Assembly (NCBI GenBank): GCA_030428705.1
Contig: JAUIDI010000001.1
Location: forward strand, 901,427-965,426
Direction: 5' to 3'
Source: Bacteroidia bacterium
GTDB taxonomy: Bacteria; Bacteroidota; Bacteroidia; Flavobacteriales; Flavobacteriaceae
DNA: 64,000 bases
A program made the position numbers and the translations under genes. The notes under the pieces are model-generated. The model searched no databases and was not told where the DNA came from. It saw only the letters and a list, made by a program, of their open reading frames with translations. This document shows positions 9,006 to 17,774 of this stretch, one piece after another. Every line of letters starts with the position of its first letter. Position 1 is the stretch's first letter.

Positions 9006-9464
9006 ATGTTAATACAATACAACAAAAAACAATTACAGGAAATCTCCAAGCAGATTTTAGATAAGGCAAGTTCTAAAACCTTATGTTTCTACGGCGATAT
9101 GGGTGCTGGTAAGACGACTTTGATCAAAGCTTTGGTCAAAGAACTGGGAGGACAAGAAACAGCCAACAGCCCTACCTTCGGTATTGTCAATGAATATCAC
9201 TTTCAAGAAGGAAAGCTTTTAGGGTATCATTTTGATTTTTATCGCCTTGATGACGAAACGGAAGCTTTGGACCTAGGGCTGGAAGACTACTTAAGCCAGG
9301 ATTGTTGGATTTTCATGGAATGGCCAGAAAAGATTCCTTCCTTCCTGCCGATAGAGAGAACCGAGATCCATATTAATATCACCGGTGCAAGCACACGCGA
9401 ACTAAAAATTCAAAATACCCCTGGGAATTCCCCGACCAAAAAAACCGTTGATTACTACTTTTAA
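9006..9464 (+). CDS. tsaE: tRNA threonylcarbamoyladenosine biosynthesis ATPase
   Basis: TsaE is the ATPase that works with TsaB and TsaD to install t6A37 in ANN-decoding tRNAs. The 152 residues carry the P-loop GDMGAGKTTLIKAL at 30-43, the switch region ANSPTFGIVNEY and DFYRLDDETEALDLGLEDY, and FMEWPEKI. The C-terminal tail of about 20 residues after the core is variable in the family. The gene lies 118 bases after porX and is probably a separate unit. Confidence 0.95.
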   Translation: MLIQYNKKQLQEISKQILDKASSKTLCFYGDMGAGKTTLIKALVKELGGQETANSPTFGIVNEYHFQEGKLLGYHFDFYRLDDETEALDLGLEDYLSQDCWIFMEWPEKIPSFLPIERTEIHINITGASTRELKIQNTPGNSPTKKTVDYYF

Positions 9465-9625
9465 TGGATAATTTTTTGTGTTCCGGATTTAGACCTAATC
9501 CGATGAAATGCATTTTTTTAGGACAAAATGTTTAATTTTTACGTTGAAATGCACTTTTTAATAGTTTTTATTCTTACATTCGCAGCAAGTAGTTGTAAGA
9601 ATTCTAAACTAAAAACCCCAAAAAG

Positions 9626-9763
9626 ATGAACACTAGAAAAATTTTATTCGCCTTGATGGCCAGTTTTGCATTATTGGCCGCTTCATGTACGCCAAATACT
9701 GCTGAGGATGATTTATACGATAATGGCGTAGATAAAACCAAAATACCATCTCAAAAGGATTAA
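9626..9763 (+). CDS. small lipoprotein, 45 residues
   Basis: This is a short gene with a classic lipoprotein signal: a positively charged start (NTRK), a hydrophobic stretch, then lipobox LAASC with Cys21. The mature part is about 25 residues, acidic then basic (AEDDLYDNGVDKTKI), ending in SQKD. The ATG follows an A-rich leader. Codon use is normal and the frame is uninterrupted. It stands between tsaE and a membrane protein with an intrinsic terminator about 130 bases downstream. Similar tiny lipoproteins are, to my recollection, conserved in Flavobacteriaceae, but no function is known to me. Confidence 0.7.
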   Translation: MNTRKILFALMASFALLAASCTPNTAEDDLYDNGVDKTKIPSQKD

Positions 9764-9891
9764 GTGTAGGAACTTAGGCATATCACCGTCAGTGCCAAAT
9801 ATTTATAGTTGGTGAAACCTTGACGATTTGTTTCAGTAGCAGATTGTGGGTTAAATACTGCACTTAATCGATTTTAACGTATTTAGTAAAT

Positions 9892-9919
9892 GGGGCAATC
9901 AATAAATTGCCCTTTTTTT
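9892..9919 (+). terminator. intrinsic terminator after the small lipoprotein
   Basis: GGGCAAT (9893-9899) pairs perfectly with ATTGCCC (9906-9912) around a six-base loop and is followed by TTTTTTT. It ends the transcript of the small lipoprotein gene. Confidence 0.8.
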
Positions 9920-9959
9920 CGTTCCAAGAATTAATGCCAAAATGTAATTCTAAGGTACG

Positions 9960-10628
9960 ATGAAGAAGAGATTGTCAGAAAAAAGTGCTAAGGCTAAAAG
10001 AAGGCTCTTAATTGATTCTTTTGGTATATTCCTAATTATTATTTCTCCTTTCGTCTTTAAATTACATCAATATCTTCCTGGCGACCCAGATGCGACAATA
10101 GAATTTCTTGGCCTAACGTTCGATCGAAATGGTTTTGCCGACCTTAGCACTTATGGTTGGTTTCTTTTGAGCAAAATAGTTCCATTCTACCTATTGATAA
10201 TGTGGTTTTTTACTTGTAAGCATTGGTGGTATCACATTATTTTGATTCCTATTTCGATGTATGCCTTCCAACTTTTCGAGGTAATCTACTCGGATGACAA
10301 CATTGTTGACACGGACAACTTGCTTTGGCTCTTACCCGTTTGTATGGTAGTCATACCATTCGTTTATTTGATTCGGATTAGATTATATGATCGTCATGTA
10401 CACGGCATCGATTTAGAGGCCATGGAAGCCGAATTGGAAATACTCAGGGAAAAACATAAAGATGACGACTCGTCCCCTACAAATGATGATATTGAGGAAG
10501 AACCCGTGGATCTTACCGAGCTATCATTTTCCGAACGCATCAATTATTTATTGTCAACAAAAAAATTGGAATCGTATTTCAAGCAATTTCAACACTATAT
10601 ACAAAATCATCTGCATTTAAAATTCTAA
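9960..10628 (+). CDS. integral membrane protein of unknown function
   Basis: The protein is 222 residues. There are four likely membrane segments: about residues 15-33, 58-80, 84-102 and 118-138. A charged cytoplasmic tail follows, rich in Glu/Asp (EAMEAELEILREKHKDDD), then a helical end. I do not recognise a named family. It starts 41 bases after the terminator of the small lipoprotein and lies about 95 bases before alanine dehydrogenase. No enzymatic motif is visible. Confidence 0.8.
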   Translation: MKKRLSEKSAKAKRRLLIDSFGIFLIIISPFVFKLHQYLPGDPDATIEFLGLTFDRNGFADLSTYGWFLLSKIVPFYLLIMWFFTCKHWWYHIILIPISMYAFQLFEVIYSDDNIVDTDNLLWLLPVCMVVIPFVYLIRIRLYDRHVHGIDLEAMEAELEILREKHKDDDSSPTNDDIEEEPVDLTELSFSERINYLLSTKKLESYFKQFQHYIQNHLHLKF

Positions 10629-10722
10629 CAGCCTATTGATCGTTTAGACTTTTCATTTCGTCAAAAAAGTGTAATTTTAGTTTTATTGCTGCTATTGCAG
10701 TCCTTGACTATATTTTGATTAC

Positions 10723-11922
10723 ATGGATCGACCAACTTCGCCGTTCAGCAAGCAGCAATTGCTTCCACAAGAAGAAACCCTTGAAGTCTTAAAACAAAAA
10801 GGAGAACTTTTCATCGGCATTCCAAAGGAAAACCAATATCAGGAAAAACGTATTTGCCTTACCCCAGATGCAGTCAATGCAATAACCGCCCACGGGCACC
10901 GTGTACTTATAGAAGCCGGGGCCGGAGAAGGCGCCCATTATCCCGATCTCGAATACACCGATGCCGGAGCCGAAATCACCAAGGATACCAAAAAAGTTTT
11001 TGGTTGCCCCCTACTCTTAAAAGTCGAGCCGCCGACCTTGGCCGAAATCGCACTCATGAATCCGCAAACGACTATTATCTCAGCCTTACAAATCAAAACA
11101 CAATCAAAGAACTATTTTGAGGCAATGGCAAAAAAAAGGATAACGGCCGTGGCGTTCGAATATATTCGTGATGAAGACGGTAAGTATCCAGCAGTCCGAT
11201 CCTTAAGTGAAATTGCAGGAATATCCTCGGTGCTCATTGCTTCAGAAATCATGGCAAAGACCAATAAAGGCAATGGGCTTATGTTCGGAAATATAAGTGG
11301 TGTGCCTCCCGTCGAAGTCGTAATCATCGGTGCCGGTACCGTTGGTGAATTTGCGGCAAGATCGGCCATTGGCCTTGGAGGAAATGTCAAGGTATTCGAT
11401 AATTCCATTACCAAATTGCGCAATATACAGACCAACCTCAAACAGACGGTATATACCTCGACGATCCAGCCCAAAAATCTTCTGAAGGCCTTAAAACGTT
11501 GCGACGTCGCGATAGGTGCAACAAGGGGGAAAGACCGTGCCCCGGTGGTCGTTTCGACTGGCATGGTCGAGCATATGAAAAAAGGGGCTGTAATCATCGA
11601 TGTCAGTATCGACATGGGGGGCTGTTTTGAAACGAGCGAGGTGACCACACACGATAATCCTACCCGAGAGAAATTCGGGGTCATTCATTATGCCGTACCC
11701 AATATTCCATCAAGGTACCCGAAAACGGCGTCAATTTCCATCAGCAACATTTTTACACCCTACTTATTAAAGCTTGGTGAAGATGGTGGTCTGGAAAATT
11801 CGCTGCGATTCGACAAGGGTTTGCGAAATGGGCTGTATCTTTACCACGGAATTTTGACCAGCAAATCGGTCGGTGAATGGTTCGACCTACAATACAGCGA
11901 TATTAATTTCCTTATATTTTAA
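10723..11922 (+). CDS. ald: alanine dehydrogenase
   Basis: It catalyses NAD-dependent reversible deamination of L-alanine to pyruvate and ammonia. The family core begins near residue 31 (FIGIPKENQYQEKRICLTP), so this 399-residue form has an N-terminal extension of about 30 residues relative to the usual 370. The NAD-binding Rossmann motif is VVIIGAGTVGEFAARSA, near residue 205, and the conserved IDVSIDMGGCFETS and VPNIPSRYPKTASIS blocks follow. The related saccharopine/transhydrogenase families share this fold, but the motif set fits Ald as found in Bacteroidetes. Confidence 0.93.
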   Translation: MDRPTSPFSKQQLLPQEETLEVLKQKGELFIGIPKENQYQEKRICLTPDAVNAITAHGHRVLIEAGAGEGAHYPDLEYTDAGAEITKDTKKVFGCPLLLKVEPPTLAEIALMNPQTTIISALQIKTQSKNYFEAMAKKRITAVAFEYIRDEDGKYPAVRSLSEIAGISSVLIASEIMAKTNKGNGLMFGNISGVPPVEVVIIGAGTVGEFAARSAIGLGGNVKVFDNSITKLRNIQTNLKQTVYTSTIQPKNLLKALKRCDVAIGATRGKDRAPVVVSTGMVEHMKKGAVIIDVSIDMGGCFETSEVTTHDNPTREKFGVIHYAVPNIPSRYPKTASISISNIFTPYLLKLGEDGGLENSLRFDKGLRNGLYLYHGILTSKSVGEWFDLQYSDINFLIF

Positions 11923-11930
11923 CGCACAGA

Positions 11931-12311
11931 ATGGCTTTTTTAAAGCGTTTGGGATTCTACCTTCTCGGACTTTCCATTGGATTGGTTTTTTTAGCATTTT
12001 TCTTCAAGAAAAAATCGGAAGAAACCGGGGTTTCCTTCTGTTATTTGCCCAATTGCAGAACATTGAAGGATATCAGGTCCAAGCCTTTGGAATATTCCGA
12101 TCGAATTACCGATATGATTGCCGGCAAAAAACTGGATTCTGTTGACATAGCACATTTTCTTCTTGAAGGGAATGTGAATTTTAGTGACAGCGATACAAAG
12201 TCAAAGCCCTGTAAATTCTACGTCATAGAAGGTGAATTCAATAACAAGCCTGCCATACTTGAAGTCAAAAATTGTGAAGACAAAGTCGTGGTGGCTGATC
12301 TGCATCAATGA
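11931..12311 (+). CDS. membrane-anchored DUF4258-type protein
   Basis: The 126-residue protein has one N-terminal membrane segment (residues about 5-22), a basic FKKKSEE stop-transfer, then a small globular domain. The domain has the DUF4258-like pattern of S/D-x-I-x-F-L-L-E-G followed by beta strands (FYVIEGEFNNKPAILEVK). Two Cys occur early in the domain (SFCYLPNCRT). It begins 8 bases after ald and is probably co-transcribed with it. Function unknown. Confidence 0.75.
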   Translation: MAFLKRLGFYLLGLSIGLVFLAFFFKKKSEETGVSFCYLPNCRTLKDIRSKPLEYSDRITDMIAGKKLDSVDIAHFLLEGNVNFSDSDTKSKPCKFYVIEGEFNNKPAILEVKNCEDKVVVADLHQ

Positions 12312-12349
12312 ACTCAAAGCGAGTGGTTTTGGAATCTTTTATCAATCGA

Positions 12350-13516
12350 TTAGATTTTCCGTCGCTTGCGTTCTTTTTTAAGCAAAGAAAGCTCCCTTGT
12401 GGTCTGACCGGCCACCGAAGTATTTTCTTCGGCCCTTCGTATCAAATAAGGCATCACATCGCGAACTGGACCAAACGGAAGGTATTTGGCAACATTATAT
12501 TTTTTGGAGGCCAGGTTGAACGATATGTGATCGCTCATGCCATAGAGTTGTCCGAACCAGATTCTGGAATCCGAATTTGCAATTCCGGCTTGTTCCATAA
12601 GCTCCATTAGTTTATAACAACTCTCTTCATTATGGGTTCCGGCAAAAAGTGATATATCGTCAAGATTATCTATCATATAGCTGACGGCAGCATCAAAATT
12701 CTCATCCGTTTCCTTTTTCGATGCACAGATAGGAGAAGGATATCCCTTTTCTTCCGCCCTTTCGTTCTCTTTTTCCATATAGGCCCCACGAACCGCTTTG
12801 ATTCCGATTTTAAAGTCCCCTTCCTTAGCTCTTTGATGCAGATCTTTAAGATACTCCAAACGATCCCATCGGTACATTTGCAAGGTGTTGAAAACAATGG
12901 TTTTTTTCTTGTTGTACTTTTGCATCATCGCTTCGGTCAAAACATCGGCGGCATCCTGCATCCAGCTTTCTTCCGCGTCTATTAGCAACGATACGTCCAA
13001 ATCATAAGCCTTTTTACATGTCTTATCGAAACGCGCGACTACGCGGTCCCATTCCGCCTGTTCAGAGGTACTAAGTTTTTTTCCTTCTCCGATTTTTTTA
13101 AAAAGGGCTAAACGGCCATATCCCGTTGGTTTGAAAACGGCGAAGGGAATGGCTTCCTTTTCCTTTACGAAGTTCAGTACTTTGAGAATCATTTGAAGTG
13201 CGTCGTCCAAAGGGTCTTCGCTATCCTTTCCTTCCACTGAATAATCCAATACCGAACAGACTCCTTTTCCCCACATCCTATCAACTACCGGAAGGCAATC
13301 AATTTCGTTTACTCCTCCGCAAAAATGGTCAAAAACCGTGGCGCGAATCAAGCCTTCGACAGGTAGATGGGCCTTAATGGCGAAATTCGTGACTGCGGTT
13401 CCCATACGCACCAAGGGCTCGTTCGCGATCATTTTGAACAAAAAATAGGCACGCTCCAACTCTGAATCGGTTTTCAAAGCGAACGCTGTTGCAGTATCCT
13501 CAAAAATCCTGTCCAT
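12350..13516 (-). CDS. putA-like: proline dehydrogenase
   Basis: This is a flavoprotein oxidising L-proline to 1-pyrroline-5-carboxylate. It is the monofunctional Bacteroidetes form of 388 residues, lacking the P5C dehydrogenase half of PutA. Diagnostic blocks of the beta/alpha barrel are VSLLIDAEES, KAVRGAYMEKE, FAGTHNEES, FGQLYGMSDHIS and KYLPFGPVRDVMPYLIRRAEEN; the last holds the paired Arg that bind the proline carboxylate. It is far from the hydroxyproline operon of this window and acts on a different substrate. It converges with the DUF4258 gene with no terminator evident between them. Confidence 0.93.
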   Translation of the reverse strand: MDRIFEDTATAFALKTDSELERAYFLFKMIANEPLVRMGTAVTNFAIKAHLPVEGLIRATVFDHFCGGVNEIDCLPVVDRMWGKGVCSVLDYSVEGKDSEDPLDDALQMILKVLNFVKEKEAIPFAVFKPTGYGRLALFKKIGEGKKLSTSEQAEWDRVVARFDKTCKKAYDLDVSLLIDAEESWMQDAADVLTEAMMQKYNKKKTIVFNTLQMYRWDRLEYLKDLHQRAKEGDFKIGIKAVRGAYMEKENERAEEKGYPSPICASKKETDENFDAAVSYMIDNLDDISLFAGTHNEESCYKLMELMEQAGIANSDSRIWFGQLYGMSDHISFNLASKKYNVAKYLPFGPVRDVMPYLIRRAEENTSVAGQTTRELSLLKKERKRRKI

Positions 13517-13538
13517 TCTTGTCGATTTTTTAGCGATT

Positions 13539-13546
13539 CAAATATA
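13539..13546 (-). promoter_or_regulatory. -7 box of the proline dehydrogenase gene
   Basis: TATATTTG on the minus strand is an exact TAnnTTTG match, 22 bases before the ATG. No convincing -33 element. Confidence 0.4.
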
Positions 13547-13644
13547 AAGCCGTTAATTGTATTCTTTTGATAAAAATTAACCTTTATTTTGCGTCACGTT
13601 TAGGGCGGGCAAACCGTTTTTCGAAAGCTATGCAAAGAACCGAT

Positions 13645-14709
13645 ATGCATTCTATTATCACATCAGAATACGCCGTATATTTCGATATGGACGCTTATCA
13701 AGCGCTCAACGACCACTTGGACAAAATCACGTATTCGAAAATCTTTGTACTGGTGGACGAGAATACAAGAAAAAATTGCCTTCCGCTTTTCTGGCAATCT
13801 GTCAATGGGTCAAAATCAATGCAAATCGTGGAAATCGTTTCGGGCGAAATTCACAAGAACATTGAAACTTGTCTTCAAGTTTGGAATACCCTTTCGGATT
13901 TTGATGCCGATCGCAAAAGTCTTTTGATAAACCTCGGAGGGGGCGTGATCACCGATTTGGGCGGCTTTGTGGCTTCCACTTTCAAAAGGGGGATTGATTT
14001 CATCAACATACCCACTACCCTCTTGGCCATGGTCGATGCATCGGTCGGAGGAAAAACCGGGGTAGATCTGGGGCCTTTAAAAAACCAGATCGGGGTTATC
14101 AACCAACCTGAGATGGTTCTTGTTATTACCGATTTTCTTTCGACCGTTGAACCAAGACAACTGCAGAGTGGCTTCGCCGAAATGTTGAAGCATGGATTAA
14201 TACAGGATGCACCGTATTGGGAAGTACTTAAAAAAGTTTCCGATTTTAATGGATTGGACGAGTTGATCCACAGGTCGGTACAGATCAAAAACCAAGTGGT
14301 CATACAAGACCCGACCGAACAACATCTTAGAAAGATATTGAACTTCGGCCATACCTTGGGCCATGCCATCGAGTCTTATTTTTTGGAAAGCGGATCGCAC
14401 GAACTCTTGTTGCATGGTGAAGCCATTGCAATCGGTATGGTAATGGAAGCCTATCTTTCTTTTAGGCTCACCGAACTTCCCGAAGACCAACTCACCGACA
14501 TCACTGATTCGTTTGTCAATCGCTATGGAAAAGTTGAATTTTCAAAGGAGGATATTCCGCAAATCCTATCCCTTTTAAAATTTGACAAGAAAAACAGCCA
14601 TGGTAATATCAACTTTGTACTTCTGGATGCCATCGGCTCTCCTAGAATCGATGTCCAGATTCCAGAGAATTTATTAATGGAGGCTTTCACTTACTACACA
14701 GAACAATAA
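13645..14709 (+). CDS. aroB: 3-dehydroquinate synthase
   Basis: AroB converts DAHP to 3-dehydroquinate, the second step of the shikimate pathway. From ATG 13645 it is 354 residues, the usual length; ATGs at 13630 and an earlier frame opening at 13567 would only add unconserved residues. Key blocks are the NAD site LLINLGGGVITDLGGFVAS, PTTLLAMVDASVGGKTGVD and zinc ligands in NFGHTLGHAIES and LLHGEAIAIGM. It is divergent from proline dehydrogenase. Confidence 0.95.
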   Translation: MHSIITSEYAVYFDMDAYQALNDHLDKITYSKIFVLVDENTRKNCLPLFWQSVNGSKSMQIVEIVSGEIHKNIETCLQVWNTLSDFDADRKSLLINLGGGVITDLGGFVASTFKRGIDFINIPTTLLAMVDASVGGKTGVDLGPLKNQIGVINQPEMVLVITDFLSTVEPRQLQSGFAEMLKHGLIQDAPYWEVLKKVSDFNGLDELIHRSVQIKNQVVIQDPTEQHLRKILNFGHTLGHAIESYFLESGSHELLLHGEAIAIGMVMEAYLSFRLTELPEDQLTDITDSFVNRYGKVEFSKEDIPQILSLLKFDKKNSHGNINFVLLDAIGSPRIDVQIPENLLMEAFTYYTEQ

Positions 14710-14871
14710 CTTCATATACTAAAATGCACGTTTGACAACTCTTTACGTGAACCGATCTGAAAAATATATAGATTGGGTAAAAGTTTTCGTTATCGGTATA
14801 ACGTTTTAGAGGTATTTATCCCAAATGTATATTAACAGTCTTGTCTAACCAACAAGCTAAACAACCTACTT

Positions 14872-15219
14872 ATGTTACGTAAAATTGTGGATTACAAAAA
14901 GCTGGACCATCAATTGGCCGCTTTATTGATCGAGACCTATCCTGATGGGTATGGAGACGACGATATCATTTCGTTCAAGAACCTTAGTGGTGAAATCGTA
15001 GAGGCCGTCGAGCTAAGAACCGACGATGTCTTGTATCTTGTCAAGATCAGCAAAAGTTTGGCGAACTTTATTTCAAACTTCGAAGACAACATCGAAAAGG
15101 AACTAGAAATCGAAGAAGAATCAGAAAACGACCCTGTTCTGGAAGAAGTCGATTCCAATGGGATGGGTCTGGAAATGGGTATGGATTCAGAAACCGAAGA
15201 CGAGTTCGATCTGGACTAA
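14872..15219 (+). CDS. conserved hypothetical protein with acidic tail
   Basis: The 115-residue soluble protein has a small alpha/beta N-terminal part (about 1-70, with DYKKLDHQLAALLIE and SFKNLSGEIVEAVELR) and a strongly acidic C-terminal third (EEESENDPVLEEVDSN and similar). No family is recognised with confidence. The acidic tail suggests contact with a basic partner such as ribosome or nucleic-acid-binding protein, but that is inference. The stop overlaps the stop of the facing DinB gene by three to four bases. Confidence 0.75.
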   Translation: MLRKIVDYKKLDHQLAALLIETYPDGYGDDDIISFKNLSGEIVEAVELRTDDVLYLVKISKSLANFISNFEDNIEKELEIEEESENDPVLEEVDSNGMGLEMGMDSETEDEFDLD

Positions 15220-15737
15220 ACCTTCAGGTATCTTTCTCGAATAATGTTTCTGTGGTAACGTTGGTGGCCGCAGATTACAAAACCCAATGCGGCAACGCTC
15301 CACTCCAAATCGCTGGCCGACCCCGTTCGCTCAAGACTACTCCTATCGAGATTCGCAAAAAGGGCGATCGTAGATCTGCGTACGATTTTATATTCCTCGA
15401 TAATACTTTCCTTGGTATATCTTTTTATATTGAGACCTGCAACGTAAATATCTTGTTCAAAACCTGGCAACGGTGTTTTATCTCCACGACAAAAACGCAA
15501 GGCCCGATATTGAAAAACGCGTTCGGCATCGATAATATGCAATAGCACTTCGGCAATTGTCCATTTGTCTTTACCATAGGAATAATCCATTTTAGCGTCA
15601 GGAATACTTTCGATGAATTTGGGAAAATTGTTCACCTGCCTCCGTAACATATCCATCAATTCGACGTCGCCTAAAGTGTCGATGTACCTTTTATAGAATG
15701 GTTCGGGTTTAGGAAGCCATATTTCGGTCGTTCTCAT
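15216..15737 (-). CDS. DinB-family protein (YfiT-like putative metal hydrolase)
   Basis: The 173-residue protein belongs to the DinB/YfiT four-helix bundle superfamily. The metal triad is visible as His in LLHIIDAERVFQYRALRF, near residue 65, and HxxYH in CGHQRYHRNIIRER near the C-terminus. Members include bacillithiol or mycothiol transferases and uncharacterised damage-inducible proteins; the specific substrate is unknown. It overlaps tail-to-tail with the acidic hypothetical gene. Confidence 0.85.
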   Translation of the reverse strand: MRTTEIWLPKPEPFYKRYIDTLGDVELMDMLRRQVNNFPKFIESIPDAKMDYSYGKDKWTIAEVLLHIIDAERVFQYRALRFCRGDKTPLPGFEQDIYVAGLNIKRYTKESIIEEYKIVRRSTIALFANLDRSSLERTGSASDLEWSVAALGFVICGHQRYHRNIIRERYLKV

Positions 15738-15749
15738 AGCCTAATGCAA

Positions 15750-15779
15750 CAAAAATCCCGGCCACATTGCATGACCGGG
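15750..15779 (-). terminator. intrinsic terminator of the Lrp gene
   Basis: On the minus strand CCCGGTCA pairs with TGGCCGGG (eight pairs, one G-U) around a seven-base loop, followed by ATTTTTG. It lies 22 bases after the Lrp stop. Confidence 0.75.
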
Positions 15780-15800
15780 GTCGATTATGTTTATTCAACG

Positions 15801-16280
15801 CTATATCTCATTAAAAATCGTGTGCATCAACCTTTTTTTATCATTGATGCTTTCTTCCAATGAAATCATGGTCTCTGTACGACTGATTCCGTCGATATCG
15901 TCGATTTTAAAAATGATGTTCTTCGCATGGTTGGTATCCCTAGCGCGTATTTTGCAGAAGATATTGAATTTACCGGTTGTTATGTGCGCCACCGTAACAT
16001 TGGGTATTTGATCCAAACGCTCCAATACAAACTTTGTCTGGTGGGTTTTTTCCAGAAAAATACCGACATAGGCGATAAAGGCATAACCCAATTTTACGTA
16101 ATCCAGTGTCAGGGAAGACCCTTTGATAATTCCGGCATCTTCCATCTTTTTGACACGAACATGCACTGTTCCTGCCGAAATGAGCAATTTTTTGGCGATA
16201 TCGGTAAATGGAGTCCGCGTATTATCGATCAGCAAATCCAAAATCTGGTGATCTATTTCATCTAACTTAACTTTGGCCAT
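15801..16280 (-). CDS. Lrp/AsnC family transcriptional regulator
   Basis: From ATG 16280 the protein is 159 residues: an AsnC-type winged HTH (residues about 5-50; LLIDNTRTPFTDIAKKL and AGTVHVRVKKMEDAGII) and a C-terminal RAM/ACT ligand domain with the beta-alpha-beta fold (AYVGIFLEKT, HITTGKFNIFCKIRARD). A GTG six bases upstream is a possible alternate start. Such regulators form octamers sensing amino acids. It has its own consensus promoter and terminator, so it is monocistronic, and faces away from the M14 peptidase gene. Confidence 0.93.
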   Translation of the reverse strand: MAKVKLDEIDHQILDLLIDNTRTPFTDIAKKLLISAGTVHVRVKKMEDAGIIKGSSLTLDYVKLGYAFIAYVGIFLEKTHQTKFVLERLDQIPNVTVAHITTGKFNIFCKIRARDTNHAKNIIFKIDDIDGISRTETMISLEESINDKKRLMHTIFNEI

Positions 16281-16296
16281 ATTCACAAAATTTTAG

Positions 16297-16304
16297 CAAA
16301 AGTA
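16297..16304 (-). promoter_or_regulatory. -7 box of the Lrp gene
   Basis: TACTTTTG on the minus strand, an exact TAnnTTTG, lies 16 bases before the ATG. Upstream is an AT-rich tract with ATGCATTTAA but no TTTG at the usual distance. Confidence 0.45.
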
Positions 16305-16391
16305 AAAAATTAGGGAATTAAATGCATTTAAACTTCACTTTTTTTAACGAAAACGTAATATTTCGTTCCAATACACCATAAAAGCGCATTG

Positions 16392-17498
16392 TCAGGCAAA
16401 AATTAGTTTTCTCAATCGGGAGTTTTTTTTCAGCTCGGTCAAACTTTGCGGGTCTGCACAGTCATATTCTTGATGCCCGAAAAAGTGCTTCAAGTTTCCC
16501 CGAAAATCGATTTTAGGATTAAGTTGGATTACCCCATCCATTAGCTCCTCATTGTAAAGTATGCCCAATGTTTCGTCTTTTTGAAACTTCGAATCGACAA
16601 CATAGGCATTACGGATCAGTATATCATAGAACAGTTTACCATTTTCAGGGATTTGAAAGTACAGGTCTTCATCAAAACTTTCTGGCAGACCATAAGCTAT
16701 GGCGGACAATGCCCCGAGCATAGCGATAAAGATAAATTTTCGTGTTTCCTCGCGTTCATAATCACCTGGGTAATGGCCAGCCTCAAAAAGAACCGTCGGG
16801 GTCTTGAGCATCTGGAAGGTGTCTCCAACACAGTTGGCATTAAAGGCATCATCGTACCGTCCCACTTGATCTGGAATCAACTTTTGAAGCTCCTCGTTCA
16901 TGACATAGATGAGCGCCATACTCTTCAATCTGGCCGATGACAAATCACGATTTTCATTAAAGGCAGGCGATAGAAACGAAACGGTTGCGGGTTTATCGGT
17001 ATTGCCCACATTGTATATGGTGCGCTGATCATGTAGATTGAAACAGAAGTCGGGTTCAAAATCATTATAGACCTTTCGAAGCACCTGACTTTCCGGTTGC
17101 GTTCTCTTTTGTGCATCACGGTTGAGATCTATTCCGTTGGCATTGACACGAGTGTACGCCTCGGCCCCATCCGGATTCAACATGGGTATAATTTTGATCG
17201 TACAACGATCGAGTATATCTTGGCCGTCTTTTGTGCAATCGGCAAAATAGTTTATAAGATCGACAACCGCTTTCGTGGTAGTCGATTCATTGCCATGCAT
17301 TTGCGACCACATTAAAATTTTCTGCGACCCTGACCCCAATGTTATCGCTTGGATAGTTCTTTGTTCAACGGATCGACCTATCACTTCAAAATCAAAAGCG
17401 ACGTTCCGCAAATATTCCGAAATCTGTCCATGGGTAACGTAACGTCCGGTTATCGAACCCTCCTTAATTTTGTTATAGGATGCATTTGATATGATCAT
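16392..17498 (-). CDS. M14-family zinc carboxypeptidase
   Basis: The 368-residue protein is a metallocarboxypeptidase of clan MC. Zinc ligands are His and Glu in MWSQMHGNESTTT, near residue 87, and a His in FCFNLHDQRT, near 157. The substrate Arg lies in NGIDLNRDAQ, and the catalytic Glu in VLFEAGHYPGDYERE, near 240. There is no obvious signal peptide, so it may be cytoplasmic; proteins of this type can trim peptidoglycan peptides or poly-amino-acid tags. A C-terminal domain of about 90 residues follows the catalytic core. Confidence 0.88.
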   Translation of the reverse strand: MIISNASYNKIKEGSITGRYVTHGQISEYLRNVAFDFEVIGRSVEQRTIQAITLGSGSQKILMWSQMHGNESTTTKAVVDLINYFADCTKDGQDILDRCTIKIIPMLNPDGAEAYTRVNANGIDLNRDAQKRTQPESQVLRKVYNDFEPDFCFNLHDQRTIYNVGNTDKPATVSFLSPAFNENRDLSSARLKSMALIYVMNEELQKLIPDQVGRYDDAFNANCVGDTFQMLKTPTVLFEAGHYPGDYEREETRKFIFIAMLGALSAIAYGLPESFDEDLYFQIPENGKLFYDILIRNAYVVDSKFQKDETLGILYNEELMDGVIQLNPKIDFRGNLKHFFGHQEYDCADPQSLTELKKNSRLRKLIFA

Positions 17499-17518
17499 AG
17501 GCTTTTAGTACTAGAGCG

Positions 17519-17526
17519 CAAAAGTA
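17519..17526 (-). promoter_or_regulatory. -7 box of the M14 peptidase gene
   Basis: TACTTTTG on the minus strand, followed by CGC, is an exact TAnnTTTG located 20 bases before the ATG. The remaining 250 bases up to the divergent HTH gene are very AT-rich, with no gene seen. Confidence 0.45.
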
Positions 17527-17774
17527 CATGCATTATAAATTACATTTGTAAATAAAAAATCACAAATTTGACTTTTTGGAGATCTTAAATCTTTATGCAA
17601 TGTACATTTGTAATCAAAATTTTATAGAATATTCAAAATAAAATTTATATAATTTAAAATCAGGTTTTTATGTTACTCTACCGTTAGTAAAAATTTATAT
17701 ATGATGTTACTAAATTTGTGCTCTGAAGACTAAATTATCGTTCTTATTATTATTTTTGACACGTATATTTTACA

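Noticed and set aside
11112..11684. 190-residue open frame opposite alanine dehydrogenase
   Set aside because: Antisense shadow of a clear ald gene; low-complexity, no signal or motif.
13875..14369. 164-residue open frame opposite aroB
   Set aside because: Shadow of aroB with Cys/Pro-rich unlikely composition.
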